Source: Pacificibacter marinus (GTDB taxonomy: Bacteria > Pseudomonadota > Alphaproteobacteria > Rhodobacterales > Rhodobacteraceae). From it: a stretch of 64,000 nt of DNA. Under the pieces are notes generated by a model that did no database searches, was not told the DNA's origin, and saw nothing but the letters and a program-made list of their open reading frames with translations. The position numbers and the translations under genes were made by a program. This document shows, one piece after another, positions 28,801 through 37,082 of this stretch; the stretch's first letter is position 1; every line of letters starts with the position of its first letter. The DNA is taken from the NCBI RefSeq assembly GCF_900109555.1, contig NZ_FNZV01000002.1, positions 124,001 to 188,000 on the forward strand, given 5' to 3'.

Positions 28801-28926
28801 GAACCTGTTGCGCCAGTGGCAGAGCCAGTGGTCGAAATTCCGGCAACACCAGAAACGGTTGTGGAACCTGCGCCAGAAGCGCCGGTCAAACCCAAGCGCA
28901 AAGGCTGGTGGAGCATGGGCGGCTAA
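25900..28926 (+). CDS. rne: Ribonuclease E/G with large scaffold tail
   Basis: The main endoribonuclease of RNA decay and of rRNA and tRNA processing. Of 1008 residues, 1-90 start the RNase E fold and S1 domain (IYLARVTRVEPSLQAAFVDYG). Residues about 90-245 are an acidic Asp/Glu/Ser-rich insertion that splits S1. S1 resumes at VIKVRQILLIQVVKEERGNKG. The DNase I-like catalytic part has the Asp residues in SVDVNSGRST and IVIDFIDMEE, and the zinc link is PCHICHGTG. From about 690 onward the tail is low-complexity, with an Arg run and several KPKRTRTRR repeats, ending KPKRKGWWSMGG. The tail should bind RNA and degradosome partners. A terminator follows. Confidence 0.95.
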   Translation: MAKKMLIDATHAEETRVVVVDGNKVEEFDFESENKRQLAGNIYLARVTRVEPSLQAAFVDYGGNRHGFLAFSEIHADYYQIPIADREAILAEELADAKAQEEEDEKPKRSSRRRSRSRTRSKAEDTVSDDAVATADIDTVEGQTNDAETGDTETGASDVSGMDVVEPESSAEDAMIADFADVEEGTSPAFTVNETPVEEPEDTPETSADDESSDVDTSDDSDDSDENDDNDDDIENVSDDDIQEDIRPRRKVRARRYKIQEVIKVRQILLIQVVKEERGNKGAALTTYLSLAGRYCVLMPNTARGGGISRKITNAADRKKLKEIANEMDVPQGAGLIVRTAGAQRTKTEIKRDYDYLKRMWEQIRELTLKSVAPAKIYEEGDLIKRSIRDLYSKDIDEVIVEGDAGYRTAKEFMRMIMPTHAKNVTNYRENLPLFARFQVESYLGSMFNPTVQLRSGGYIVIEVTEALVSVDVNSGRSTKEGSIEDTALKTNLEAAEEVARQARLRDLAGLIVIDFIDMEERRNNTAVEKRLKDKLKTDRARIQVGRISGFGLMEMSRQRLRPGMLEATTQPCHICHGTGLIRSDDNMALTILRQLEEEGTRRRSKEVLLKAPVAIVNYLMNMKREKIAQIEARYGMAVRIEADPHLISPDFSMEKFKTATRVIQEVATNVISASASFMDELDEDVVEAEEVIEAEVEEAVVVPAAEGDEDQPKKRRRRRRRRRKSGDQAEDQSEGETSAEGAENGDTSSDAPTETSDAPSTDADATSDDDAKPKRTRTRRSRGGRNKTAAADVTEGADGATTEVAPADAGAEAAPEVASEETPAEKPKRTRTRRKKVEPAADEAAIAEVAGPDASATESSTDEAPVAQEPVAEKPKRTRTRRKKADADAEATPVVADAETSEAAPAEKPKRAPRKRRTKAEIEADKAAKAAAAENVAVEAVAPTPTEVPASEPVAPEPAPVEVPVVEPVAPVAEPVVEIPATPETVVEPAPEAPVKPKRKGWWSMGG

Positions 28927-28951
28927 AACGCCAACCCCAAACACCTTATTC

Positions 28952-28986
28952 AAAGGGCGGTCAGTATATGCTGGCCGCCCTTTTGC
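28952..28986 (+). terminator. Rho-independent terminator of rne
   Basis: A 12-base stem AAGGGCGGtCAG / CTGgCCGCCCTT with a TATATG loop is followed by TTGCTTT. It lies 27 bases after the rne stop. Confidence 0.85.
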
Positions 28987-29103
28987 TTTGGGGGCGGGAC
29001 TGGCAGCGGCTTGCCCGCCAATGTTACGAGCGCCCACATGAATGTGACCAGCCGCGACCACGCGCCGCTTTTCTTCGCGCCAAACCCGTGGCATGACTTA
29101 CGC

Positions 29104-29853
29104 ATGTTTGGAATTGACCTCTTTGACGCGACCCTGCTTCCCGCCATGCTTGTGGCGCTGGCCGCTGGTATTGCATCTTTCATCAGCCCATGTGTTTTGC
29201 CGATTGTACCGCCGTATTTGGCGTATATGTCTGGTATTTCGATGGGGGAATTGACCGACGATCGCGGCACACGCAAAGCGATTGTACCCGCATTGATGTT
29301 CGTGCTTGGCCTGTCGACCGTGTTCTTATTTCTCGGGTTTACGGCATCATTTTTGGGCAGTTTTTTTCTGCAAAATCAAGTGCTTTTAAGTCGTATCTCA
29401 GGCGGTGTGATCATCATCTTGGGGCTGCACTTTCTGTCTGTTTTTCGCATTCCCATTCTAGACCGCGAAGCGCGGCTTGACGCTGGCGATCAAGGTGGAT
29501 CGTCTTTTGGCGCATATGTGCTTGGTCTGGCCTTTGCCTTTGGTTGGACGCCTTGCATAGGTCCGCAACTTGGCGCGATCTTGTCGATTGCCGCCACTGA
29601 GGGCTCGGTCACGCGCGGCACGGCATTGCTGGGTATTTACGCCATTGGGCTGGGGCTGCCTTTCTTGCTGTCCGCTATTTTCATCACCCGCGCGATGTCT
29701 GTTATGAACCGTCTCAAGCGTCACATGGGGCTGATTGAAAAGGTCATGGGCGCTCTGTTGGTGTTTGTGGGCCTTATGTTGCTGACAGGCGCGTTTTCAC
29801 GGCTCAGCTATTGGCTTTTAGAGACATTTCCCAGTCTGAGCGCTTTGGGGTGA
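29104..29853 (+). CDS. ccdA: CcdA-family thiol-disulfide transporter
   Basis: Moves reducing equivalents from cytoplasmic thioredoxin across the inner membrane for cytochrome c maturation and related thiol reduction. The protein is about 249 residues with six membrane segments. The two redox-active Cys are in the pattern FISPCVLPIVPPYLAYM (segment 1) and GWTPCIGPQLGAIL (segment 4), the CcdA/DsbD-beta signature. The start is uncertain; the ATG at 29104 (MFGIDLFDATLLP) gives the usual family length, while the frame stays open to 29011. No clear ribosome-binding site distinguishes them. Confidence 0.92.
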   Translation: MFGIDLFDATLLPAMLVALAAGIASFISPCVLPIVPPYLAYMSGISMGELTDDRGTRKAIVPALMFVLGLSTVFLFLGFTASFLGSFFLQNQVLLSRISGGVIIILGLHFLSVFRIPILDREARLDAGDQGGSSFGAYVLGLAFAFGWTPCIGPQLGAILSIAATEGSVTRGTALLGIYAIGLGLPFLLSAIFITRAMSVMNRLKRHMGLIEKVMGALLVFVGLMLLTGAFSRLSYWLLETFPSLSALG

Positions 29854-29925
29854 TACCGCTTACGCAATCGTAAAACATGCGCTAACATGCTGTAGAGACA
29901 GGATGTAGGGCAGCGAGTTTCGCGT

Positions 29926-31149
29926 ATGAACAGTTCAAATGGTGAAACGGTCACGCGTCGACGGGTGTTTTATATTCCCGGCTATGACCCGATTCCACCG
30001 CGCAGATATCGTGAACTTTACCGCACTGAAAGCACCAAACAGGCCGATATTTCTGGTTATGACATTGCGTTGTCCGCCAAGTCAGGCCCGCGCTTTGGCT
30101 GGCACGTTGACAGTACAATCGATGGTGTTCAAACCCGCAGTGACATCGATGTTTTGGTCTGGTCCGATATCGTACAATCCAGCATGGATGTCGGTGTTTT
30201 TCAGACCTATTGGATCTTGCTGCGCACCGCTTGGATTTACATCTCAACAGGCGCTTTGAGCGGGTTGATGAAGCTGCGCCGTGGTCCTGTTTTGGCAGCG
30301 CTTTACCCCGTGGCGATCCTTTTGGTTCAGCTTTTGATTGCGATTGCTTTGGGGAGCGGGATTTACAATTTGCTTTCATTGATTACGCAAGGTTATCTGT
30401 TTAAGTCACTGTTTTTAATTATTTCTCTAGGGTGTTCTTACGGGGTTTTGAGTTGGTTCAAAATCAAAGATGGTAAATTTTTCGCCTATTATTTGATGCA
30501 TGACTACGGGTTTTCGGCGCGGTGGCGTGGGGCCGATCCGCCCGCGATGATCGCGCGTCGTGCTGCGTTTCAATCCGATATTGCCGAGGCTTTGACACAA
30601 GATTGGGACGAAGTTTTGCTGGTCGGGCATTCTTCAGGCGCGCATTTGGGCGTGACGGTTTTGGCGGATTTGATCCGCGCAGGACAGGTGCCAAAAGACG
30701 GGCCGCGATTGGCATTTTTATCGTTGGGGCAGGTCGTGCCGATGGTCAGCTATTTGCCCGACGCCAAGGTTTTGCGCCGTGATTTGGCATATCTGTCAGC
30801 ACGAGACGAATTGTTTTGGCTTGATGTCACAGCGCCCGGTGACCCCTGTTCGTTTGCACTGTGTGATCCTGTGAAAGTGTCCGGTGTTGCGCCTGAAGGG
30901 CAAAAGTGGCCTTTGGTTATTTCTGCCGCCTTCACCCAAACCTTGTCGTTGGACATGCAAGCCACACTCAAACGGCGGTTTTTCCGGCTGCATTTTCAAT
31001 ATTTATGCGCGTTTGATCGGCCTGCACAGTACGATTATTTCAAAATCACGGCAGGGCCTCAGACGCTGAAAACACGTTTTAAAGACCACGCGCCAAGCCC
31101 AAGTCGCATTGAAACAGCCGCCAACAGATATACGGAGATGGCGTCATGA
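29926..31149 (+). CDS. Membrane protein with alpha/beta-hydrolase-like GHSSG motif
   Basis: Function unknown, 407 residues. The N-terminal part begins RRRVFYIPGYDPIPPRRYRELY. Two hydrophobic segments (about 123-145 and 155-175) suggest a membrane hairpin. After it, LLVGHSSGAHLGVTVLADLI around residue 232 is a nucleophile elbow (Gly-His-Ser-Ser-Gly), as in lipases and esterases. Candidate Asp and His partners follow, but I cannot assign them. Its last codons overlap the P450 start by four bases (ATGA), so the two are translated together. A lipid or ester substrate handled jointly with the P450 is a reasonable guess only. Confidence 0.7.
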   Translation: MNSSNGETVTRRRVFYIPGYDPIPPRRYRELYRTESTKQADISGYDIALSAKSGPRFGWHVDSTIDGVQTRSDIDVLVWSDIVQSSMDVGVFQTYWILLRTAWIYISTGALSGLMKLRRGPVLAALYPVAILLVQLLIAIALGSGIYNLLSLITQGYLFKSLFLIISLGCSYGVLSWFKIKDGKFFAYYLMHDYGFSARWRGADPPAMIARRAAFQSDIAEALTQDWDEVLLVGHSSGAHLGVTVLADLIRAGQVPKDGPRLAFLSLGQVVPMVSYLPDAKVLRRDLAYLSARDELFWLDVTAPGDPCSFALCDPVKVSGVAPEGQKWPLVISAAFTQTLSLDMQATLKRRFFRLHFQYLCAFDRPAQYDYFKITAGPQTLKTRFKDHAPSPSRIETAANRYTEMAS

Positions 31150-32522
31150 AGGGTTCAAAAATGATCCCGCCAAAACCCACCGCGCGGGCCGACAAAACCA
31201 GTCTGCGCAACTATGTGAAATTGTTTCGCAAAGACATTTTATCGGCGCAGCCTGCCAAGTTGTACCGCGCTTGGATGGCCGAATTTCGTACGCCGTTTTT
31301 TCGGTCATATTTGGTCAACCAACCAGATTTGATCAAACGGGTTCTGAATGAGCGGCCCATGGATTTTCCAAAGTCATCGCGCATCGCTGAGGGGCTTAGG
31401 CCGCTGTTGGGCGATGGGTCGGTATTTTTGACCAATGGCGAAGCATGGAAACGCCAGCGGCGCATTATTGACCCTGCGTTTGAGGGCGGGCGTCTGCGCG
31501 ATACATTTGACGCTATGGTGGCCTCGGGGCGTTCTGCCGTGGCACGTCTTGAGGGGCAAACTGGCCCGATCGACATGGAGCCACACACGTCACATGCCGC
31601 AGCCGACGTGATTTTTCGCACATTGTTTTCCATTCCCATCGAACATGAAATTGCCCGTGATGTGTTTGCCCAGTTTCAAGATCATCAGCGCGAACAACCG
31701 ATTTTAAACATCGCGGCCTTTGTGCCATTGCCGAAATGGATGCCACGGTTTCATCGCAAGCGTACCAAACAAACCGCCAAGGTCATCCGTGCTTTGATCC
31801 GCAAGTTGACGGACGACAGGATGGTCGAAATCAATGCGGGCACAGCACCCGATGATTTGGCGACCAAGATCATGACCACTGCCGATCCCGAAACGGGGCA
31901 GACCTTTACGGCTGAGGAAATGGTCGATCAGGTGGCGATCTTTTTCTTAGCGGGGCATGAAACTTCTGCCTCAGCTTTGGCGTGGGGGCTATGGCTTTTG
32001 GCGGCTAATCCTGACGTGCAAGAAAAAGTCGCAGCCGAGGGCGCGGCGTTTGGCGATGATCCGCAGTTCTCGGACCTGTCCAAGCTGCGCTACACCAAAG
32101 ATGTGTTTCGTGAAACGTTGCGGTTGTACCCGCCTGTGCCGATGATGGTGCGCGAAACCACCTGTCCTGAGCGGTTTCGTGCGCGTGATGTGCCTGTTGG
32201 CAGTCAGATTGTGCTGTCGCCTTGGCATCTACAACGCCACGAACGTTTTTGGGATAATCCCGATGCCTTTGACCCTGACAGGTTCAAAACCGACAACGGA
32301 AAACAATGCCTGCGCGATGCCTATATTCCGTTCTCATCAGGGCCGCGTGTGTGCACTGGGGCGGGCTTTGCCATGGTTGAGGGACCGATGCTTTTGGCGA
32401 TGATTGCGCAGGCTTACAAGTTGCGCGTGGTTGCAAACAAGATGCCCGTGCCCGTGGCGCATTTAACGGTGCGATCACAAGATGGCATTTGGCTTGAATT
32501 GGAAAAACGCGGCACGTCATAA
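31146..32522 (+). CDS. Cytochrome P450
   Basis: A haem monooxygenase, 458 residues, apparently soluble. The I-helix motif is FFLAGHETSASALAWGL, the ExxR motif FRETLRLYPP, and the haem-ligand loop FSSGPRVCTGAGFAM (the Cys is the axial ligand). The ligand loop departs slightly from the textbook FxxGxRxCxG by a Ser before Gly-Pro. The overall layout recalls CYP4-like or fatty-acid-hydroxylase-type bacterial P450s. Its redox partner is not in the window. Translationally coupled to the upstream hydrolase-like membrane protein. The substrate is unknown. Confidence 0.92.
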   Translation: MKGSKMIPPKPTARADKTSLRNYVKLFRKDILSAQPAKLYRAWMAEFRTPFFRSYLVNQPDLIKRVLNERPMDFPKSSRIAEGLRPLLGDGSVFLTNGEAWKRQRRIIDPAFEGGRLRDTFDAMVASGRSAVARLEGQTGPIDMEPHTSHAAADVIFRTLFSIPIEHEIARDVFAQFQDHQREQPILNIAAFVPLPKWMPRFHRKRTKQTAKVIRALIRKLTDDRMVEINAGTAPDDLATKIMTTADPETGQTFTAEEMVDQVAIFFLAGHETSASALAWGLWLLAANPDVQEKVAAEGAAFGDDPQFSDLSKLRYTKDVFRETLRLYPPVPMMVRETTCPERFRARDVPVGSQIVLSPWHLQRHERFWDNPDAFDPDRFKTDNGKQCLRDAYIPFSSGPRVCTGAGFAMVEGPMLLAMIAQAYKLRVVANKMPVPVAHLTVRSQDGIWLELEKRGTS

Positions 32523-32661
32523 CACATCGTGGTTTGGCTTTCTGTTCTTAGGCGGGCCGCTTTTGCAAAACAGTGTCCTTGAATAGTGCGGCGAGGCTTG
32601 AGTGTGGCGAACCTTCGTTCTACATATTCAAACAGCACGAAATTAAAAGGAGCGCCCTGAT

Positions 32662-33693
32662 ATGCGCGTGAACCAAGATCTCATCGACACAATCGGCAAC
32701 ACGCCATTGATCCGCCTAAAGGGCCCGTCTGAGGCGACTGGCTGTGAGATTTTGGGCAAGGCCGAGTTCATGAACCCTGGCCAATCTGTCAAAGATCGCG
32801 CAGCGCTTTACATCATCAAAGATGCGATGGCCAAAGGGCTGTTGAAAAAGGGCGGCACGATTGTCGAAGGCACGGCAGGCAACACAGGCATCGGGCTTGC
32901 GTTGGTCGGTTCCGCGTTGGGTTTTCGCACTGTGATCGTGATCCCCGAGACACAAAGCCAAGAGAAAAAAGACATGCTGCGTTTGGCTGGGGCCGAATTG
33001 GTTCAAGTACCTGCGGCACCTTATAAGAATCCAAACAACTATGTGCGGTATTCTGGTCGCTTGGCCGAACAGCTTGCACGCGAGACCAATGAGGGCGTGA
33101 TCTGGGCCAACCAGTTCGACAACACCGCCAACCGCCAAGCGCATATTGAAACCACGGGACCTGAGATTTGGGACCAAACAGATGGCAAAGTCGATGGCTT
33201 TATCTGTGCTGTCGGGTCTGGCGGCACCATGGCAGGCGTTGGTATGGCATTGCAGCCCAAAGGCGTGAAAATCGGTCTGGCCGATCCCATGGGCGCGGCT
33301 TTGCACAGCTATTACACCACGGGTGAATTGAAATCCGAAGGTGGGTCGATCACCGAAGGCATCGGCCAAGGGCGTATCACCGCCAACCTCGCGGGGTTCA
33401 CACCCGATATGTCGTTCCAAGTCACCGACCACGAAGCTTTGCCTGTTGTGTTTGACTTGCTCGAACATGAAGGTCTGTGTTTGGGTGGATCGTCTGGTAT
33501 CAACGTTGCGGGTGCAATGAAAATGGCGCGCGAAATGGGACCAGGGCATACAATCGTAACCATTCTGTGCGACTATGGTACGCGGTATCAATCAAAGCTG
33601 TTTAACCCTGAGTTTTTGAAAGAAAAAGGCTTGCCTGTACCAACGTGGCTTGATCGCGGACCACGGGCTTTGCCAGACGTATACGAGGGCTAA
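32662..33693 (+). CDS. cysK: Cysteine synthase A (O-acetylserine sulfhydrylase)
   Basis: A pyridoxal-phosphate enzyme making cysteine from O-acetylserine and sulfide. The 343-residue protein has the PLP Lys in MNPGQSVKDRAALYII around residue 43, the substrate-binding TAGNTGIGLALV around residue 72, and the phosphate-binding GSGGTMAGVG around residue 190. LCLGGSSGINVAGA follows near residue 275. AAGGAG precedes the ATG. Its TAA overlaps the ATG of the MscS-type gene (TAATG), so it leads a three-gene overlapping run. A second serine acetyltransferase-like gene lies at 58.7 kb, not linked. Confidence 0.92.
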   Translation: MRVNQDLIDTIGNTPLIRLKGPSEATGCEILGKAEFMNPGQSVKDRAALYIIKDAMAKGLLKKGGTIVEGTAGNTGIGLALVGSALGFRTVIVIPETQSQEKKDMLRLAGAELVQVPAAPYKNPNNYVRYSGRLAEQLARETNEGVIWANQFDNTANRQAHIETTGPEIWDQTDGKVDGFICAVGSGGTMAGVGMALQPKGVKIGLADPMGAALHSYYTTGELKSEGGSITEGIGQGRITANLAGFTPDMSFQVTDHEALPVVFDLLEHEGLCLGGSSGINVAGAMKMAREMGPGHTIVTILCDYGTRYQSKLFNPEFLKEKGLPVPTWLDRGPRALPDVYEG

Positions 33694-36140
33694 TGCGCCA
33701 TCTAATCTGCCGCCTTATTTTGGTTTTAACCCTGTGCCTGCCAGTGGCAGTTCTGGGGCAAGACACGACGGCACCCGATTACAAAGCGTGGCAAACATTT
33801 GCGCAAGACATTGAAACGTCTTTAGAAAATGTCGCCACTGCGGATGTAGACCTTGAATCGGCGCGCAGTGATTTGGTGGAATGGCGGCAACGGTTTTTGC
33901 TTGCGCAATCCACCAATGCCGCGCGGATTGAAACGATCCGCGCGCAAGTCGCCACACTGGGCCCCGCGCCGACAGATGGTGCAGAAGAGCCCAGCGATGT
34001 GGCCGCACGGCGGGCCGAGTTGTCTAAACAATTGGACGCGGCACTTGCGCCTGTCCGCAGCGCTGATGAATCATACACCCGTGCAGATGGACTGATTGGC
34101 GAAATCGATGGCGTACTACAATCGCGCCAAGCGGATGCTTTGATGGAGCTTGGGCCAACACCGCTGAACCCTGTAATTTGGCCCAAAGCCATTGCGGATT
34201 TATCCCATACTGGGCTGACGGCATGGACCGCGATGGTTGATAATATCAACAGCGATTCCGTGCAAAAAACACTGAAATCTAACGCAGCCACGGGGCTTTT
34301 GTTGGTCATAGTTGCGTTGTTTTTGATCCTGCGGGGGCGTCATTTTTCCGATTTAGCATCGCGCAAGGTCAAAGGCTTGGTTAGCGGTATTTCGGGGCAG
34401 GGCGTCTCTGGGTTTGTTGGCTCTTTGGGACAGGTCGTTTTGCCTGTTGCAGGGCTGTTTACCCTCAGTGAAGCTGCACAAATTTCAACCGTGCTCGGGG
34501 AACGTGGCAGTGCGTTGTTCTCGGCTTTGCCTGTCATTGGCATGTGTTATTTCACCGCGCGCTGGTTGGCGTCGCGGGTGTTTTTTGCGACAGAAACCTC
34601 TGACGCGACCTTTGATTTATCCCCTGTGCAAGCACGCGAAGCTTCGGGCCATTTGGCTCTTATGGCTGTCATGTTTGGTGTTGATCTGCTGCTGCGTGAT
34701 TTGGCCAAAATCGACGGTTATGATGCAGGGTCTTTCAATGTTTTGCGCTTCCCTTTGGTGGTGCTCACTGCGCTGTCGTTGTTTCGATTGGCACAAATTT
34801 TGTTTGCTCTGGATCGCGCGCAAAAAGCCAATTTTGGTCCCGTTGAAGAAACCAGTGCCAGCGCGGGCTTTGTTGCCTTGGTGGCGCGTTCCGCGGTCAA
34901 AATTTTACGCCCCGCTGCATTGCTTGCCATTCTTTTGGGGGCTGTGGGGTACATGCCCGCGGCCAGCGGCATTGTTTACCCATCGGTTTTGACCATCGGG
35001 TTGCTCTGCACGCTTTTGGTGACTTCTCGGTTCGCCTCTGATCTTCATGGTGCGCTGATCAAGCGCGATGAGGACGCAGGCGAAGGCCTTGTTCCGGTGT
35101 TGGTTTCGATTGCTTTGTTCACAGCCTCATTGCCGGCTTTCGCCTTGGTTTGGGGCGCACGTGTTGAGCAGCTTTGGGAAATTTGGGCGCGGATGAAACA
35201 GGGGATTCCCTTGGGGGATGCGCATCTGTCCATCACCAACGTTCTAACGTTTCTCATTGTTTTCGCTATAGGATTCGGTTTGACGCGGTTGATCAAAGCC
35301 GCTTTGTCTTCAACCATCTTGCCAAAGACAAAAATCGACAAAGGCGGTCAAAACGCGCTTGTATCAGGCACCGGATATGTCGGCGTATTTTTAGCCACGA
35401 TCAGCGCGATTATGGCTGCAGGCATTGATCTGTCTGCGCTCGCACTGGTCGCGGGGGCCTTGTCCGTTGGTATCGGTTTTGGCCTGCAAAACATCGTACA
35501 AAACTTTGTGTCTGGTATCATCTTGCTGATTGAACGCCCCATTTCCGAAGGGGATTGGATCGAAGTTGGCGGTCAAATGGGCTTTGTTCGCAATATTTCA
35601 GTGCGCTCGACCCGTGTTGAAACCTTTGATCGCACCGACGTCATCGTTCCCAATGCGGATCTGATTTCAAACTCGGTTACCAACTACACCCGCGGCAATT
35701 CTTTAGGGCGGGTGACGTTGAAAGTCGGGGTGGCTTATGGCACAGATACGCGCCGTGTTGACGCCATTTTGCGTGAAATTATCGAAGCGCAGCCCGGCAT
35801 CGCCTATGGTCTCGCACCTCAGGTTTGGTTTGTGGGATTTGGCGCAGATTCAATGGATTTTGAAGTGCGCGCCATTTTGCGAGATGTCTCTACGATTTTG
35901 CAGGTGACCAGTGATGTAAACCACGAAATCGCGCAAAAATTTGCAGAGAACGGTATAGAAATCCCATTCGCGCAACGTGATATTTGGCTTAGAAATCCAG
36001 AAGCTTTGCATGCGGGCCGCACGCAAGCCGCAACAGTCAAGGATGACATCAAAGCTGAAATAAAACCTGTCACAACCCAAAATCAAGACGCCCACGACGT
36101 ACCGAGCGATGGCAGTTCCAGCGAGGCAGAAACAACATGA
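33693..36140 (+). CDS. MscS-family mechanosensitive channel with DUF3772 domain
   Basis: A large inner-membrane channel expected to release solutes on osmotic downshock. Of 815 residues, 1-22 form a signal peptide (MRHLICRLILVLTLCLPVAVLG). A periplasmic, partly coiled-coil DUF3772-type region follows (about 25-185). About ten membrane segments lie between 195 and 590. The MscS pore helix and beta domain follow: ALALVAGALSVGIGFGLQNI, then ISEGDWIEVGG and DVIVPNADLISNSVTNY. The C-terminal tail is polar. It overlaps cysK and alaX, so all three are cotranscribed. Confidence 0.88.
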   Translation: MRHLICRLILVLTLCLPVAVLGQDTTAPDYKAWQTFAQDIETSLENVATADVDLESARSDLVEWRQRFLLAQSTNAARIETIRAQVATLGPAPTDGAEEPSDVAARRAELSKQLDAALAPVRSADESYTRADGLIGEIDGVLQSRQADALMELGPTPLNPVIWPKAIADLSHTGLTAWTAMVDNINSDSVQKTLKSNAATGLLLVIVALFLILRGRHFSDLASRKVKGLVSGISGQGVSGFVGSLGQVVLPVAGLFTLSEAAQISTVLGERGSALFSALPVIGMCYFTARWLASRVFFATETSDATFDLSPVQAREASGHLALMAVMFGVDLLLRDLAKIDGYDAGSFNVLRFPLVVLTALSLFRLAQILFALDRAQKANFGPVEETSASAGFVALVARSAVKILRPAALLAILLGAVGYMPAASGIVYPSVLTIGLLCTLLVTSRFASDLHGALIKRDEDAGEGLVPVLVSIALFTASLPAFALVWGARVEQLWEIWARMKQGIPLGDAHLSITNVLTFLIVFAIGFGLTRLIKAALSSTILPKTKIDKGGQNALVSGTGYVGVFLATISAIMAAGIDLSALALVAGALSVGIGFGLQNIVQNFVSGIILLIERPISEGDWIEVGGQMGFVRNISVRSTRVETFDRTDVIVPNADLISNSVTNYTRGNSLGRVTLKVGVAYGTDTRRVDAILREIIEAQPGIAYGLAPQVWFVGFGADSMDFEVRAILRDVSTILQVTSDVNHEIAQKFAENGIEIPFAQRDIWLRNPEALHAGRTQAATVKDDIKAEIKPVTTQNQDAHDVPSDGSSSEAETT

Positions 36141-36853
36141 CCCAAGCCTTGTTTCGCGATGATGCTTATTTGCAGGATGTCAAAGGCGAGGTTGTCGGCC
36201 ACACGCCAGAGGGCGGCATCATTTTGGATGCAACGATTTTTTACCCCACAGGGGGCGGCCAACCCGGAGACAGTGGACGTCTTGAATGGGACGGCGGCGC
36301 GATCAATGTTGCCACGACGATCAAAGGCGACAATACCACCATTGTGCTGGTGCCGTCTGAACCCTCAGCTTTGCCGCCCTTGAAAACACAGGTTTTGCAG
36401 CGTCTGGACTGGGTGCGGCGTCATCGTCATATGCGGATACACACTGCGCTGCATCTTTTGTCTGTGGTCATTCCCTTGCCTGTCACGGGTGGGGCGATCG
36501 GTTCAGAAAAGGGCCGTCTTGATTTCGCGATGGATATGCCGCTTGACGATAAAACTGTCCTTGAAGATGCGCTTAACGCCTTGATTGAACAAGATTTACA
36601 AGTCAGCGACACATGGATCACCGACGCTGAATTGCTTGCCGATCCTTCAATCGTAAAAACCATGTCTGTGATGCCGCCAACAGGGCAGGGACATGTGCGT
36701 CTTGTACGGATTGGCGATACCTCAGATCAGGTGGATTTACAGCCCTGTGGTGGCACTCATGTGGCGCGTACCTCGGAAATTGGACGTATTCGGATTGGTA
36801 AGATCGAGAAAAAGGGCCGCATGAACCGGCGTGTCACTATTCACCTCGATTAA
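36137..36853 (+). CDS. alaX: Alanyl-tRNA editing protein AlaX-M
   Basis: A free-standing editing domain that hydrolyses Ser-tRNA(Ala) or Gly-tRNA(Ala). The 238-residue protein has YPTGGGQPGDSGRLEW around residue 37, the zinc ligands in RIHTALHLL (HxxxH) and QPCGGTHVARTSEIG (Cys and His), the layout of AlaX-M. It overlaps the MscS gene by four bases (ATGA) and ends 112 bases before tRNA-Ser. Editing of mischarged serine next to a serine tRNA gene is a neat coincidence, but the linkage to the tRNA is not shown to be functional. Confidence 0.9.
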   Translation: MTQALFRDDAYLQDVKGEVVGHTPEGGIILDATIFYPTGGGQPGDSGRLEWDGGAINVATTIKGDNTTIVLVPSEPSALPPLKTQVLQRLDWVRRHRHMRIHTALHLLSVVIPLPVTGGAIGSEKGRLDFAMDMPLDDKTVLEDALNALIEQDLQVSDTWITDAELLADPSIVKTMSVMPPTGQGHVRLVRIGDTSDQVDLQPCGGTHVARTSEIGRIRIGKIEKKGRMNRRVTIHLD

Positions 36854-36965
36854 TCTGATAGAAATACAATAAAAACAGTCCTTTAAATCTATTTTTCAAA
36901 AACCTTCATTTTGGTACGATTGAGGGCTTGCCCCCCTTGCAGCGGTTCGTTAGAAACCCGCCAAC

Positions 36966-37055
36966 GGACAGGTGGCCGAGTGGTCGAAGGCGCACGCCTG
37001 GAAAGTGTGTAGGCGGGAGACCGTCTCCAGGGTTCGAATCCCTGTCTGTCCGCCA
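36966..37055 (+). tRNA. tRNA-Ser(GGA)
   Basis: A 90-base class II tRNA including the encoded CCA. Acceptor strands GGACAGG and TCTGTCC pair with one terminal G-U. The D arm is GGCCGAGTGGTCGAAGGC. The anticodon loop CTGGAAA gives anticodon GGA (reads UCC/UCU). A long variable arm, as in tRNA-Ser, precedes the T arm with GGTTCGAATCC. A recombinase remnant lies 28 bases beyond its 3' end. Confidence 0.97.
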
Positions 37056-37082
37056 CTATCAATTTTTTGTTATTGTTTACAG

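Noticed and set aside
28095-28916. A 273-codon minus-strand frame rich in Ala, Ser, Thr and Gly
   Set aside because: It is the complement of the repetitive basic tail of RNase E; its low complexity follows from that repeat.
29011-29103. An N-terminal extension of CcdA
   Set aside because: The frame is open, but the added residues are polar and His-rich before the first membrane segment and lack a ribosome-binding site; the family starts near 29104.
32716-33591. A 291-codon minus-strand frame opposite cysK
   Set aside because: Antisense to a fully conserved enzyme, with no ribosome-binding site or recognisable domain.
37056-37082. A direct repeat of the tRNA-Ser 3' end marking the far island border
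   Set aside because: Reading the gaps at 56.9-57.6 kb and 62.8-63.0 kb gave no copy of the tRNA 3' sequence; a systematic search was not possible by eye.
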